A stretch of DNA of 64,000 bases from Streptomyces viridiviolaceus (GTDB lineage: Bacteria > Actinomycetota > Actinomycetes > Streptomycetales > Streptomycetaceae), in the NCBI RefSeq assembly GCF_014650995.1, contig NZ_BMWA01000024.1:62001-126000 (forward strand). Reading direction: 5' to 3'. This document shows positions 17,382-26,680 of the stretch, one piece after another (the first letter of the stretch is position 1; every line of letters starts with the position of its first letter). The notes below the pieces were generated by a model. That model worked only from the letters and a program-made list of their open reading frames with translations. It was not told the DNA's origin and ran no database searches. The position numbers and the translations under genes are program-made.

Positions 17382-17900
17382 ATGCAGACAGTGGAAGAGA
17401 CGATCGAGGTCGCGGTGCCGGTCAGTACCGCCTACAACCAGTGGACGCAGTTCAAGAGCTTCCCCCGGTTCGCGTCCGTGGTGAAGAGGGTCGAGCAGAT
17501 CCGCCCCAACCTCACCCATTGGGTGATCGGGTTCGGTCCGGTACGGCACGAGTTCAACGCGGAGATCGTGGAGCAGGAGCCCGACTCGCTCGTGGCGTGG
17601 CGCAGCCTTGACCGGCGATCCCGCCACGGGGGCGAGGTGTCGTTCCGCGCTACCGCACCGGACCGCACCGCGATCGTCGTACGACTGCGATTCGAGCCCC
17701 ACGGAGTCGGGGGGCGCCTTGCCCGTTCCACCGGCTTCACCCGTCGTGTGATCCGAACCGAACTCGGTCACTTCAAGGAATACATCGAGGGGCTGGGTCA
17801 GGAGTCCGGTACCTGGCGGGGCGTCATCCGCAACGGTCACGTCCTGCCTTCGGAGCCGGAACCACCCAGAAGCCGAGTTGCCCACTGGCCCGTCGGCTGA
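17382..17900 (+). CDS. SRPBCC-fold protein (polyketide cyclase/coenzyme Q-binding type)
   Basis: A 172-aa START/SRPBCC domain protein. The opening TVEETIEVAVPVSTAYNQW and the following FPRFASVVKRVEQ are the usual first strand and helix of COQ10-like proteins, which bind a hydrophobic ligand in a helix-grip fold. The last 30 residues are an extra Pro/Glu/Arg-rich tail. A GGTGGAG site precedes ATG 17382. It ends 37 bp before the first FdhF/YdeP gene on the same strand and so probably shares its transcript, which suggests a link to membrane or quinone redox chemistry; that link is inferred from position only. Confidence 0.82.
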   Translation: MQTVEETIEVAVPVSTAYNQWTQFKSFPRFASVVKRVEQIRPNLTHWVIGFGPVRHEFNAEIVEQEPDSLVAWRSLDRRSRHGGEVSFRATAPDRTAIVVRLRFEPHGVGGRLARSTGFTRRVIRTELGHFKEYIEGLGQESGTWRGVIRNGHVLPSEPEPPRSRVAHWPVG

Positions 17901-17937
17901 TCCACCGGCCCGGGAGCAAGAGAGCGAGACACGCCCG

Positions 17938-20238
17938 ATGAAGCAGCCACCGAGCGAAGAGCCGGACGAGTCACTCACCGTGGCTCCACCCAAGAAGTGG
18001 GCGGCGGGAGTGCCCGCGGTGACCCATGCCCTGCAGTACTCACTCGAGGAGACGTCGGTCCTGCGAACCGGCCGCACCCTGCTGACCATGAACCAGGTGG
18101 ACGGCATCGACTGCCCCGGCTGCGCCTGGGCGGACCCCGCTCCCGGGCACCGGCACCGCAACGAGTACTGCGAGAACGGCGCCAAGCACATCAACGACGA
18201 GGCGACCACACGGCGCATCACGGCGGACTTCTTCCGCAGACACCCCGTCTCGGAACTGGGCCGGCGGTCCGATCTGTGGCTCAACCAGCAGGGCCGGCTC
18301 ACCGAACCGATGGTCAAGCGGCCCGACTCGGATCATTACGAGCCCATCAGCTGGCACGACGCCATGGGGCTGATCTCCGAGGAGCTGAAGGCTCTGGACT
18401 CCCCCGACGAGGCGGTCTTCTACACCTCCGGGCGGGTCAGCAACGAGGCCGCGTTCGTCCTGCAGCTGTTCGCCAGGGCCTTCGGCACCAACAACCTGCC
18501 CGACTGCAGCAACATGTGCCACGAGTCGAGCGGCTTCGCACTGCACGAGACGCTGGGCACCGGCAAGGGGACCGTCAGCCTGGAAGATCTGTACCACGCC
18601 GACCTGATCTTCCTGGTGGGGCAGAATCCCGGAACCAACCATCCCCGGCAGCTGTCCGCGCTGGAGCGCGCGAAGGCCAACGGCGCCCGCATCATCGCGG
18701 TGAACACCCTGCCGGAGGCCGGGCTGATGCGGTTCAAGAATCCGCAGGAGATCCGCGGGGTGCTCGGGCGCGGCGTCCAGATCGCCGACCGGTTCCTGCA
18801 CATCCGCAGCGGCGGCGACCTCGCGTTGTTCCAGGCCCTGAACCGGCTTCTGCTCGAGGCGGAGGACGCCCGGCCGGGCACGGTACTCGCCCACGACTTC
18901 ATCCGCGCCAACACCAGCGGCTTCGAGGAGTTCGCACGGCACGCCCGCACCCTCGCCTGGGAGCACGTCCTCGCCGCGACCGGACTCACCCGGGACGAGA
19001 TCGAGAACGTCCGCGACGAGGTCCTGCGCAGCCGACGCGTCATCGTCTGCTGGGCCATGGGTGTGACCCAGCAACGGCACGCGGTCCCCACCATCAGGGA
19101 GATCGTCAACTTCCTGCTGCTGCGCGGGAACCTCGGCAGGGCCGGAGCCGGGGCCTGCCCGGTGCGCGGGCACAGCAACGTGCAGGGCGACCGCACCATG
19201 GGCATCTGGGAGCAGATGCCCGACTCCTTCCTCGACGCGCTGCAGCGGGAGTTCGGTTTCGACCCGCCCCGCGCCCACGGACTCGATTCGGTGGACTCCA
19301 TCAAGGCCATGCGCGAGGGCCGCATCAAGGTCTTCCTCGGTGTCGCCGGCAACTTCGTCCGGGCCGCCCCCGACAGTGCCGTCACCGAGGACGCCATGCG
19401 CCAGTGCCGTCTGACGGCCCACATCTCCACCAAGCTCAACCGGTCCCATACGGTCTGCGGCCGGACGGCGCTGATCCTGCCGACCCTGGGCCGCACCGAA
19501 CGGGACTTCCAGGCCACCGGTGAGCAGTTCGTCACCGTGGAGAACTCGATGAGCGAGGTGCACACCTCCCGCGGGCGCCTCGAGCCGGCGTCCAAGGTCC
19601 TGCTCAGCGAGGTCGCCATCCTGTGCCGGCTGGCCCGCCGGACCCTCGACGGCAGGACGGGGATTCCCTGGGACACGTTCGAAGCCGATTACGGGGCCAT
19701 CCGCGACCGGATCTCCCGGATCGTGCCGGGACTGCACGACTTCAACCGTCGTGTGATCCGTGCCGGCGGAATCAGGCTGCCCAACCCCGTCAACGAAGGG
19801 GTGTACCCCACTCCCGTCGGCAAGGCCCTGTTCACCTGCAACGCCTGGGAGATGTCGCACGCCCCGGAGGGACACCTGCTGCTGCAGACCCTGCGCTCCC
19901 ACGATCAGTGGAACACCATCCCGTACACGGAGAACGACCGCTACCGGGGCATCCACGGCAGCCGCCGAGTGGTCCTGGTGAACCCGCGGGACGTGTCCCG
20001 GCTCGGTCTGGCCGAGGGGCAGCGTGTCGACCTGGTGAGCGTGTGGAGCGACGGCGCGGAACGCCGCACCGAGGGCTTCGAGGTGGTCCCCTACCCGACG
20101 ACCCCCGGCTGCGCCGCCGCGTACTACCCCGAGACCAACGTCCTGCTGCCGCTGGACAGCGTGGCCGAGACCAGCAACCAGCCGACCGCGAAGGGCATCG
20201 TCGTACGGCTGGAGCCGACGGTCATGAGCACGGTGTGA
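17938..20238 (+). CDS. FdhF/YdeP-family molybdopterin oxidoreductase (copy 1)
   Basis: Molybdenum bis-MGD oxidoreductase alpha subunit, 766 aa, of the formate-dehydrogenase-like family that includes E. coli YdeP. The N-terminal cysteines occur as GIDCPGCAW and YCENGAKHIND rather than the full four-Cys cluster motif of FdhF. CHESSG near residue 200 aligns with the metal-ligand Cys/Sec position. Cofactor-binding motifs include VGQNPGTNHPR, PVRGHSNVQGDR and the C-terminal MopB domain with TLRSHDQWNT. The substrate is unknown; formate is possible. No beta or membrane subunit is encoded nearby. It follows the SRPBCC gene by 37 bp and is convergent with moeA. A near-paralogue lies at 23044. Confidence 0.9.
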   Translation: MKQPPSEEPDESLTVAPPKKWAAGVPAVTHALQYSLEETSVLRTGRTLLTMNQVDGIDCPGCAWADPAPGHRHRNEYCENGAKHINDEATTRRITADFFRRHPVSELGRRSDLWLNQQGRLTEPMVKRPDSDHYEPISWHDAMGLISEELKALDSPDEAVFYTSGRVSNEAAFVLQLFARAFGTNNLPDCSNMCHESSGFALHETLGTGKGTVSLEDLYHADLIFLVGQNPGTNHPRQLSALERAKANGARIIAVNTLPEAGLMRFKNPQEIRGVLGRGVQIADRFLHIRSGGDLALFQALNRLLLEAEDARPGTVLAHDFIRANTSGFEEFARHARTLAWEHVLAATGLTRDEIENVRDEVLRSRRVIVCWAMGVTQQRHAVPTIREIVNFLLLRGNLGRAGAGACPVRGHSNVQGDRTMGIWEQMPDSFLDALQREFGFDPPRAHGLDSVDSIKAMREGRIKVFLGVAGNFVRAAPDSAVTEDAMRQCRLTAHISTKLNRSHTVCGRTALILPTLGRTERDFQATGEQFVTVENSMSEVHTSRGRLEPASKVLLSEVAILCRLARRTLDGRTGIPWDTFEADYGAIRDRISRIVPGLHDFNRRVIRAGGIRLPNPVNEGVYPTPVGKALFTCNAWEMSHAPEGHLLLQTLRSHDQWNTIPYTENDRYRGIHGSRRVVLVNPRDVSRLGLAEGQRVDLVSVWSDGAERRTEGFEVVPYPTTPGCAAAYYPETNVLLPLDSVAETSNQPTAKGIVVRLEPTVMSTV

Positions 20239-20265
20239 GGGCCGGCCGGACGGGTGCGCGGGCGG

Positions 20266-21543
20266 TCACCGCCCGGGGACGTCGAGGACCTCCACGGGAT
20301 CCCCGGCGGACACGCCGCCGGGCGGGACCACCGCGAGACCGTCGGCGTACGCCAGTCCCCGCAGCATCGCCGGCCCGTCGAACGGCAGCGGCGTCGCCCC
20401 GTGGTCCGTGCGGAGCACGGGCAGCAGCCGTGTGTCCCGTGGGTGGCCGGACAGTGCTGCGGCGGCGACCGTCGTGCGCGGCGTCCCGGCCAGGTGCCCG
20501 CCCAGGCGTCGCAGCAGGGGGATCATCAAGGTCACCGTGCCGGCCACGGCGGCCAGCGGGTTGCCGGGCAGGCCGACGAGCCGACGGGGCCGGCCGTCGG
20601 CAGCGGGCGGCAACTCGGCCAGCAGCATGGGATGGCCGGGCCGTACGGCGACGGAGTCCACCAGCAGTCGGGCGCCCACCTCGTCGAGGGCGTCGTGCAG
20701 GAAGTCCACCGGTCCGGCGGCGGTGCTGCCCGTGGTGACCACGACATCGGCCGAGGAGCGGCGCACGGCCTCCCGCAGCAGGTCCGGGTCGTCCGCCACC
20801 ATGCGGCGGCCGGTCACATCGGCGCCGCAACCGCGCAGCCACGGCGGCAGCAGCGGCCCGAGCGCGTCCCGGACCCGCCCGTCGCGAGGCGGGCCGTGCT
20901 CCAGCAACTCGTCGCCGAGAACGAGGAGTTCCACGGCCGGGCGGCGGTGCACGGCCAGCCGGTCGTATCCGGCCGCTGCCGCCAGCCCCAGCACGGCCGG
21001 GGTGACCGTGGTGCCGGAGGGGAGCAGTGGCTCGCCCGAGCGGCACTCCCGGCCGCGCGGCCGGATGTCCCGGCCCGGAACCAGGGGGCCCGGACCGACG
21101 GAGCGGTCGTGCAGCACGCCGCTCCGCTCCTCTGCCTGGCCGTGCTCCCGGCGCAGTACGGCCGTCGCACCGACCGGGAGTCGGGCGCCGGTGGCGATCG
21201 GCACGGCGGTGCCCTCGCTCAGCGGCTCGGACGGGCCGCCGGCCAGTATCCGGCCGCCCCGTAGCCGCCACGGCGCCGGTCCTGCCACGGCCCAGCCGTC
21301 CATCGCGGACGTGTCGAACGGCGGGAGGTCGGTGAGCGCGGCCAGCGGTTCGGCGAGGGCATGACCGAGCGCCTCGGTGAGGTCGCGGGTGACGACGGAC
21401 AGCGGGCCGGCGGCGCCGCGGGCGACCGATCGGGCCCGTTCCCATGCCATGGCGGGGTCCGGCCCGCCGTCTGCGGCCCGGGCCTCCCGCTGTCGCGCGC
21501 CGCCCTCGGATGTCGTTCGTGCCCCTGTCATTCGGTTCCCCAT
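20266..21543 (-). CDS. moeA: Molybdopterin molybdenumtransferase
   Basis: Inserts molybdate into adenylyl-molybdopterin to make the active cofactor. The 425-aa product shows the MoeA series: LPPFDTSAMDGWAV near residue 80, IATGARLPVGA, GDELLEHG at the start of the MoCF-like domain, VVTTGSTAAGPVDFL, and VGLPGNPLAAVAG. About 40 poorly conserved residues precede the first motif. ATG 21543 and ATG 21531 are both plausible starts. It is second in a minus-strand unit after moaA (149-bp gap), sitting between the two FdhF/YdeP genes it presumably supplies. Confidence 0.92.
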   Translation of the reverse strand: MGNRMTGARTTSEGGARQREARAADGGPDPAMAWERARSVARGAAGPLSVVTRDLTEALGHALAEPLAALTDLPPFDTSAMDGWAVAGPAPWRLRGGRILAGGPSEPLSEGTAVPIATGARLPVGATAVLRREHGQAEERSGVLHDRSVGPGPLVPGRDIRPRGRECRSGEPLLPSGTTVTPAVLGLAAAAGYDRLAVHRRPAVELLVLGDELLEHGPPRDGRVRDALGPLLPPWLRGCGADVTGRRMVADDPDLLREAVRRSSADVVVTTGSTAAGPVDFLHDALDEVGARLLVDSVAVRPGHPMLLAELPPAADGRPRRLVGLPGNPLAAVAGTVTLMIPLLRRLGGHLAGTPRTTVAAAALSGHPRDTRLLPVLRTDHGATPLPFDGPAMLRGLAYADGLAVVPPGGVSAGDPVEVLDVPGR

Positions 21544-21692
21544 CCGTCGTCCCGTCCGGCCGGGGCCGGCACCTCGCGGTTCGCCTCGGCTGCCGCGGCA
21601 GTCCGTGCACACGTCCCGTTCACCCGTCCTCGGTTCCCGTTCCCGCTCCCGGACGCCACCGCGCCGGTCCTCGCCGGGCCGTCCCCGGCCCG

Positions 21693-22715
21693 TCAGCCGC
21701 CGATCGCCGACATCGGGCGTTCCGGGCGGCGGAAACCGGAGCTGTCGATGGCGTGGCCGGCCCCTTTGCCCGCTACAGAGGTCCGCCAGGCGGCCTCCAG
21801 TACCGCGTCGTCGGCGCCGCGGCGGAGCAGGGCCCGCAGGTCGGACTCCTCGGTGGCGAAGAGGCAGTTGCGCAACTGCCCGTCCGCGGTGAGCCGCACC
21901 CGGTCGCAGCCGCCGCAGAACGGGCGGGTGACACTGGCGATGACACCCACGACCGTCCGGGTACCTGCGATCCGCCACTCCTCGGCCGGCGCGTGGCCCC
22001 GGTGTCCGACCGGGACCAGGTCGAAGCGCTCACCGAGTCGGTCCAGGACCTCGGCGGCGGTGACCATCCGGTCGCGGTCCCAGGCACCTTGGGCGTCCAG
22101 CGGCATCGACTCGATGAACCGCATCCGGTAGCCGTGCTCGGCGGCGAACGCGGCCAGGTCGGCGATCTCGTCGTCGTTGACCCCCCGTACCGGGACCGCG
22201 TTGACCTTGACGGGGACCAGGCCCGCGGCGCGGGCGGCCGACAGTCCGTCCAGCACGTCGCCGATCCGGTCGCGCCGGGTGATCGCGGCGTACCGTTCCG
22301 GGCGCAGTGTGTCCAGGCTGACGTTGACCCGGGTCAGTCCGGCCTCGCGCAGGGCGGCGGCGCTGCGCGCCAGGCCGATGCCGTTGGTGGTGAGCGACAG
22401 TTCAGGTGCCGGGTCCAGGGACGAGAGGCGGGCGACGAGCCCGGTCAGACCGCGGCGCAGCAACGGCTCGCCGCCGGTCAGCCTGACCTCGGTGATCCCC
22501 AGGCGCCGGGTGCCGATGCGGACCAGACGCACGATCTCGTCGTCGGTGAGCAGTTCCGCGCGGGGCAGCCAGTCCATTCCTTCGGCAGGCATGCAGTACG
22601 TGCAGCGCAGATTGCACCTGTCGGTGAGAGAGACCCTCAGGTCCGTGTGGACACGGCCGAACCCGTCCACCAGCGGGGCCATGGGCGTGCCGACCGTTTC
22701 TTCCCGAACCGCCAT
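21693..22715 (-). CDS. moaA: GTP 3',8-cyclase
   Basis: Radical-SAM enzyme that starts molybdenum-cofactor synthesis by converting GTP to 3',8-cyclo-GTP. The 340-aa product has the SAM-cluster motif CNLRCTYC near residue 34, the TGGEPLLR motif, and the C-terminal second-cluster motif CGGCDRVRLTADGQLRNC. It ends with the required Gly-Gly tail (SAIGG). With moeA it forms a small cofactor operon, divergent from the second FdhF/YdeP gene over a 328-bp gap. Many genomes keep moaA elsewhere, so this may be a dedicated or second copy. Confidence 0.95.
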   Translation of the reverse strand: MAVREETVGTPMAPLVDGFGRVHTDLRVSLTDRCNLRCTYCMPAEGMDWLPRAELLTDDEIVRLVRIGTRRLGITEVRLTGGEPLLRRGLTGLVARLSSLDPAPELSLTTNGIGLARSAAALREAGLTRVNVSLDTLRPERYAAITRRDRIGDVLDGLSAARAAGLVPVKVNAVPVRGVNDDEIADLAAFAAEHGYRMRFIESMPLDAQGAWDRDRMVTAAEVLDRLGERFDLVPVGHRGHAPAEEWRIAGTRTVVGVIASVTRPFCGGCDRVRLTADGQLRNCLFATEESDLRALLRRGADDAVLEAAWRTSVAGKGAGHAIDSSGFRRPERPMSAIGG

Positions 22716-22785
22716 CGCGCGATCGTCTCCCTGCGGACACCGAATTACTCACCTGCCGAGCAGCATCGACGAATTCCATGGGGCG

Positions 22786-22897
22786 AGTCAAAAAGGCGTT
22801 TCCGATGGTGTGATCGGCGCAGGTTATGACCCGGGTGACGAGGGATCCCGAGCTGATAGGCGACAGTTGTCAGGTCATCGGGGAAGCCTTTTTGACT
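22786..22897. promoter_or_regulatory. Widely spaced inverted repeat in the moaA/fdhF2 promoter region
   Basis: AGTCAAAAAGGC at 22786-22797 and its exact reverse complement at 22886-22897 lie exactly 100 bp apart, start to start. They are in the 328-bp gap between divergent moaA and the second FdhF/YdeP gene. Twelve matching AT-rich bases are unlikely by chance here. They may be paired regulator sites allowing DNA looping. The rest of the gap holds the two promoters and a purine-rich ribosome site before 23044; no small gene was seen. Confidence 0.55.
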
Positions 22898-23043
22898 TCC
22901 CGTCGCAGATGGGCGAAAGATTTTCCCGCACCGGAGCCGGATATTCACGGAAACGGCTCACGAGGAATTCCGGCCCACGTTCACGGATCGCGAAGCGGGG
23001 AAGCACGCCGCGCCTTGGCGCACGGCAGAGAGGCAGACCAGAC

Positions 23044-25335
23044 ATGAGCAGTATCGAGGACCCCGTCGACGACCTCTCGGTCACTCCGCCCAAGACCTGG
23101 GCGACGGGCCTGCCCGCCGTGACGCACGCGCTGGAGTACTCCCTGGGCCAGACCTCCCTGCGGCGCACCGCGCTGACACTTCTGAACATCAACCAGGCCA
23201 AGGGCATCGACTGCCCGGGCTGTGCCTGGCCCGAGCCCGCACCGGGCAAGCGGCACAGGAACGAGTACTGCGAGAACGGTGCCAAGCACATCAACGACGA
23301 GGCCACCTCGCGGCGGGTCACCCGGGACTTCTTCCGCGAGCACTCGATCGCCGAGCTGGACCGCAGGTCCGACTACTGGCTCAACCAGCAGGGCCGGCTC
23401 ACCGAGCCGATGGTCAAGCGGCCCGGCGCGAGCCATTACGAGCCGATCGGCTGGGACGAGGCACTCGAACTGCTCGCCCGGGAACTCGGCGGTCTGGACT
23501 CCCCCGACGAGGCGCTCTTCTACGTCTCCGGCCGGCTGAACAACGAGGCCGCCTTCCTCCTGCAGCTCTTCGCCCGCGCGTACGGCACCAACAACCTGCC
23601 GGACTGCTCCAACCTGTGCCACGAGTCCAGCGGACGCGCGTTGCAGGAGACGCTGGGCATCGGCAAGGGCAGTGTCTCGCTGGACGACATCCACGACGCC
23701 GACCTCGTCTTCGTCGTCGGGCAGAACCCGGGCACCAACCACCCCCGGATGCTGTCGGCGCTGGAGGAGACCAAGCGGAACGGCGGACAGGTCGTCGCGG
23801 TCAACACACTCCCCGAGGCGGGGCTGATGCGCTTCAAGCACCCGCAGAAGCCCCGTGGGCTGCTCGGTCGCGGCACGCCGATCGCCGACCAGTTCCTGCA
23901 CATACGCGCCGGCGGCGACCTCGCTCTGTTCCAGGCCCTGAACCGGCTGCTGCTGGAGGCCGAGGACGCCGCGCCCGGCACCGTACTGGACCACGCGTTC
24001 ATCGACGGCTTCACCACCGGCTTCGAGGCGTTCGCCGCGCAGGCAGCCAAGACGTCCTGGGACGACGTGCTGACCGCCACCGGGCTGTCCCGCGAGGAGA
24101 TGGAACGCGTACACGCCCGGGTCCTGCGCAGCGAGAAGATCATCGTGTGCTGGGCGATGGGACTGACCCAGCACAAGCACGGTGTGCCCACCATCCGCGA
24201 AGTCGTCAACTTCCTGATGCTGCGCGGCAACATCGGCAAGCCGGGTGCAGGGGTGTGCCCGGTGCGCGGCCACAGCAACGTCCAGGGCGACCGCACCATG
24301 GGCGTATGGGAGCAGATGCCGCAGGAGTTCCTCGACTCCCTGGAACGCGAGTTCGGTTTCACCCCGCCCACCCGTCACGGCCTGGACGCGGTGAACGGCA
24401 TCCGGGCGATGCACGAAGGCCGCGCCAAGGTCTTCCTCGGCGTTGCGGGCAACTTCGTACGGGCCACACCCGACAGCGCGGTGACCGAGGAGGCGATGCG
24501 CAGGTGCCGGCTCACCGCCCACATCTCCACCAAGCTCAACCGCTCCCACACCGTCTGCGGCGACACCGCGCTGATCCTTCCCACGCTGGGCCGCAGCGAC
24601 CGCGACATCCAGGCCACGGGCGAGCAGTTCATCACGGTCGAGGACTCGATGAGCGACGTGCACGCCTCCCGGGGCAAGCTGCCACCGGCCTCCCCGCACC
24701 TCCTCAGCGAGGTCGCGATCATCAGCCGGCTGGCGCGCAGGACCCTCGGGGAGACGCCGTCCCTGCCCTGGGAGGAGTTCGAGGCGGACTACGGCACCAT
24801 CCGTGACCGGATCTCCCGCGTCGTACCGGGCTTCGAGGACTTCAACGCCCGCGTGGCCCGGCCGGGCGGCTTCACGCTGCCCAACCCGGTCAACCGGAGG
24901 GTCTTCCCCACTCCGAGCGGCAAGGCCGTCTTCACCTGCAACGAGTTCACGATGCCACACGTCCCCGAGGGGCATCTGCTGCTGCAGACCCTGCGCTCGC
25001 ACGACCAGTGGAACACCGTCTGGTACGCCCCGAACGACCGCTACCGCGGCATCCACAACGCCCGCCGGGTCGTGCTCGTCAATCCCGCCGACCTGGAAGC
25101 CCTCCACATCGCCGACGGTGACGAGGTGGACCTGGTGAGCGTATGGCACGACGGGAGGGAGCGCCGGGCGGAGAACTTCCGGGTCGTCGGCTACCCCACC
25201 AGTCGCGGCTCCGCGGCGTCCTACTACCCCGAGACCAACGTCCTGGTCCCGCTGGACAGCGTCGCCGACATCAGCAACTGCCCCACCTCCAAAGGGGTCG
25301 TGGTCCGCCTGGAAGCCGCCCGCAACCCCAGTTGA
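23044..25335 (+). CDS. FdhF/YdeP-family molybdopterin oxidoreductase (copy 2)
   Basis: Second molybdopterin oxidoreductase alpha subunit, 763 aa, closely similar along its whole length to the protein at 17938-20238. The GIDCPGCAWPEP, YCENGAKHINDEAT, LCHESSG, VGQNPGTNHPR and PVRGHSNVQGDR motifs are all shared. ATG 23044 follows an AGAGAGG stretch. Differences are scattered rather than clustered, consistent with an old duplication. It heads a plus-strand unit with the MFS transporter, fdhD and the LysR gene. FdhD supplies the sulfur that such enzymes need, which supports a formate-dehydrogenase-like role. The electron acceptor is not encoded here. Confidence 0.9.
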   Translation: MSSIEDPVDDLSVTPPKTWATGLPAVTHALEYSLGQTSLRRTALTLLNINQAKGIDCPGCAWPEPAPGKRHRNEYCENGAKHINDEATSRRVTRDFFREHSIAELDRRSDYWLNQQGRLTEPMVKRPGASHYEPIGWDEALELLARELGGLDSPDEALFYVSGRLNNEAAFLLQLFARAYGTNNLPDCSNLCHESSGRALQETLGIGKGSVSLDDIHDADLVFVVGQNPGTNHPRMLSALEETKRNGGQVVAVNTLPEAGLMRFKHPQKPRGLLGRGTPIADQFLHIRAGGDLALFQALNRLLLEAEDAAPGTVLDHAFIDGFTTGFEAFAAQAAKTSWDDVLTATGLSREEMERVHARVLRSEKIIVCWAMGLTQHKHGVPTIREVVNFLMLRGNIGKPGAGVCPVRGHSNVQGDRTMGVWEQMPQEFLDSLEREFGFTPPTRHGLDAVNGIRAMHEGRAKVFLGVAGNFVRATPDSAVTEEAMRRCRLTAHISTKLNRSHTVCGDTALILPTLGRSDRDIQATGEQFITVEDSMSDVHASRGKLPPASPHLLSEVAIISRLARRTLGETPSLPWEEFEADYGTIRDRISRVVPGFEDFNARVARPGGFTLPNPVNRRVFPTPSGKAVFTCNEFTMPHVPEGHLLLQTLRSHDQWNTVWYAPNDRYRGIHNARRVVLVNPADLEALHIADGDEVDLVSVWHDGRERRAENFRVVGYPTSRGSAASYYPETNVLVPLDSVADISNCPTSKGVVVRLEAARNPS

Positions 25336-25462
25336 GCCGGACGTCGGCCCTCCCGGGGCACCGGCGTCGGGCGCCGCGTCCGGAAAGGAAACAGTCCCGC
25401 ATGCCCTCATCCCCCGCCGCGCTCCGCCGGCTTCCGGCGGCGGCTGCGGTGAGCACTGCCGG

Positions 25463-26680
25463 ATGGGGCGCGAACCAGTTCACCCGCTCGCAGTCGTGTA
25501 CCGGACGGAGCAGCACTGGCCCGCCGTCCCGGTCGCCGCCATGTTCACCATGTACCTCCTGGGACTGCTGCCCGGCCTGCTGCTCGGCGGACCGGCCGCC
25601 GACCGGCTGGGAAGACGTCGTGTGGTACGGCCCGCGCTGGCGTTGTCCGCCGCGGCCAGCGCCCTGCTGGCGGCGGCGACCGTGTCCGAGAGCGCGGTGT
25701 ACGTCAGCCGTCTGGCCACCGGGGCAGCCGCCGGGTTGGTCCTGACCGCGGGCACCACCTGGGTGCGCGAGCTGTCCGCGCAGCCGGCCGCCGGCGCCCG
25801 CCTCGCGACATACGCCACGGCTGGCGGATTCGCCGCCGGAGCCCTGACGGCCGGTGTCCTGGCCGAGTGGCTGCCGCACCCGACGGTGCTGCCCTGTCTC
25901 GTTCATTCACTGCTCGCCGTGCTGGTCCTCGCCGCGACACGCCGTGTTCCGGAGACCGCGCCGTCACGGCGCGGCGCCTGGGTGGAACCGTTCTCGGCGG
26001 GCCTGTACCGAGCGGCCGTCAGCCACCCGCGCTTCGTGCGGGTGGTGCTTCCGGCGAGCCCGGCGGTCTTCACCGCCTCCACGGTGGCGTACGTCGTACT
26101 GCCCCCCTTGGTGGCCGACCGGGTCCCGGACCACGCGCCGGTGTTCAGCGGCCTGGTGACGGCGCTGACGCTCGCCGTGGGCATCGCCGTGCAGCCCCTG
26201 GCGGACCGGCTGGACCACGCCCACAGCGCACGTGCGACGCTCACCGCGATGGTCGCCGTGATCGGCGGACTGCTGGTGAGTGCCGGCGCGGCGTACCTGG
26301 ACTCGGCACGTCTGGTCCTGACCGCGGCGGTCCTCCTGGGTGCCGGGTACGGCCTCACCCTGTCCTCGGGGCTGCGGGAGATCGAGCGACTGGCGCCGCC
26401 GAAGGCCCGCCCCTCGGCCGCGTCCCTCTACCACGGCGCCGCCTACAGCGGCTTCCTCACGCCGCTCCTGCTCGCCGTCACGGCCGGGGCTGCTTCCTAT
26501 CCGGCCCTGCTGACCGGCCTCGCGGCCGTGGGCCTGCTGTGCCTGGTGTTCACGGCACGGTTCAGCCGACGCCATCTCCCCGACGGCGGCGCGATGTGCC
26601 GGGCCGTGGAACCAGGACGATCGCGCAACACCGTCGGAGCACCGCTCCGAGGAGAGGAGTCGACACCATGGGACGAGTGA
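25463..26680 (+). CDS. MFS transporter, N-terminus apparently frameshifted
   Basis: Major-facilitator permease of 405 aa in the present frame with about 11 membrane segments. The loop-2 motif GGPAADRLGRRRVVRP is clear. The natural beginning appears to be ATG 25401, after a GGAAAGGA site, encoding MPSSPAALRRLP...GWGANQF, the usual first helix. That frame then fails at about 25483-25485, where ACCCG should probably read ACCCCG, after which LAVVYRTEQHW continues in this frame. As read, the first helix is lost. Substrate unknown; by position possibly formate, molybdate or a related anion. It overlaps fdhD by 13 bp, so translation is coupled. Confidence 0.75.
   Translation: MGREPVHPLAVVYRTEQHWPAVPVAAMFTMYLLGLLPGLLLGGPAADRLGRRRVVRPALALSAAASALLAAATVSESAVYVSRLATGAAAGLVLTAGTTWVRELSAQPAAGARLATYATAGGFAAGALTAGVLAEWLPHPTVLPCLVHSLLAVLVLAATRRVPETAPSRRGAWVEPFSAGLYRAAVSHPRFVRVVLPASPAVFTASTVAYVVLPPLVADRVPDHAPVFSGLVTALTLAVGIAVQPLADRLDHAHSARATLTAMVAVIGGLLVSAGAAYLDSARLVLTAAVLLGAGYGLTLSSGLREIERLAPPKARPSAASLYHGAAYSGFLTPLLLAVTAGAASYPALLTGLAAVGLLCLVFTARFSRRHLPDGGAMCRAVEPGRSRNTVGAPLRGEESTPWDE

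Noticed and set aside
22981..25410. 809-codon minus-strand open frame over the second FdhF/YdeP gene
   Set aside because: Shadow of a highly conserved enzyme gene; similar antisense frames cover copy 1 (18040-19956) and the ligase (10792-12963). No domain was recognised in any of them.
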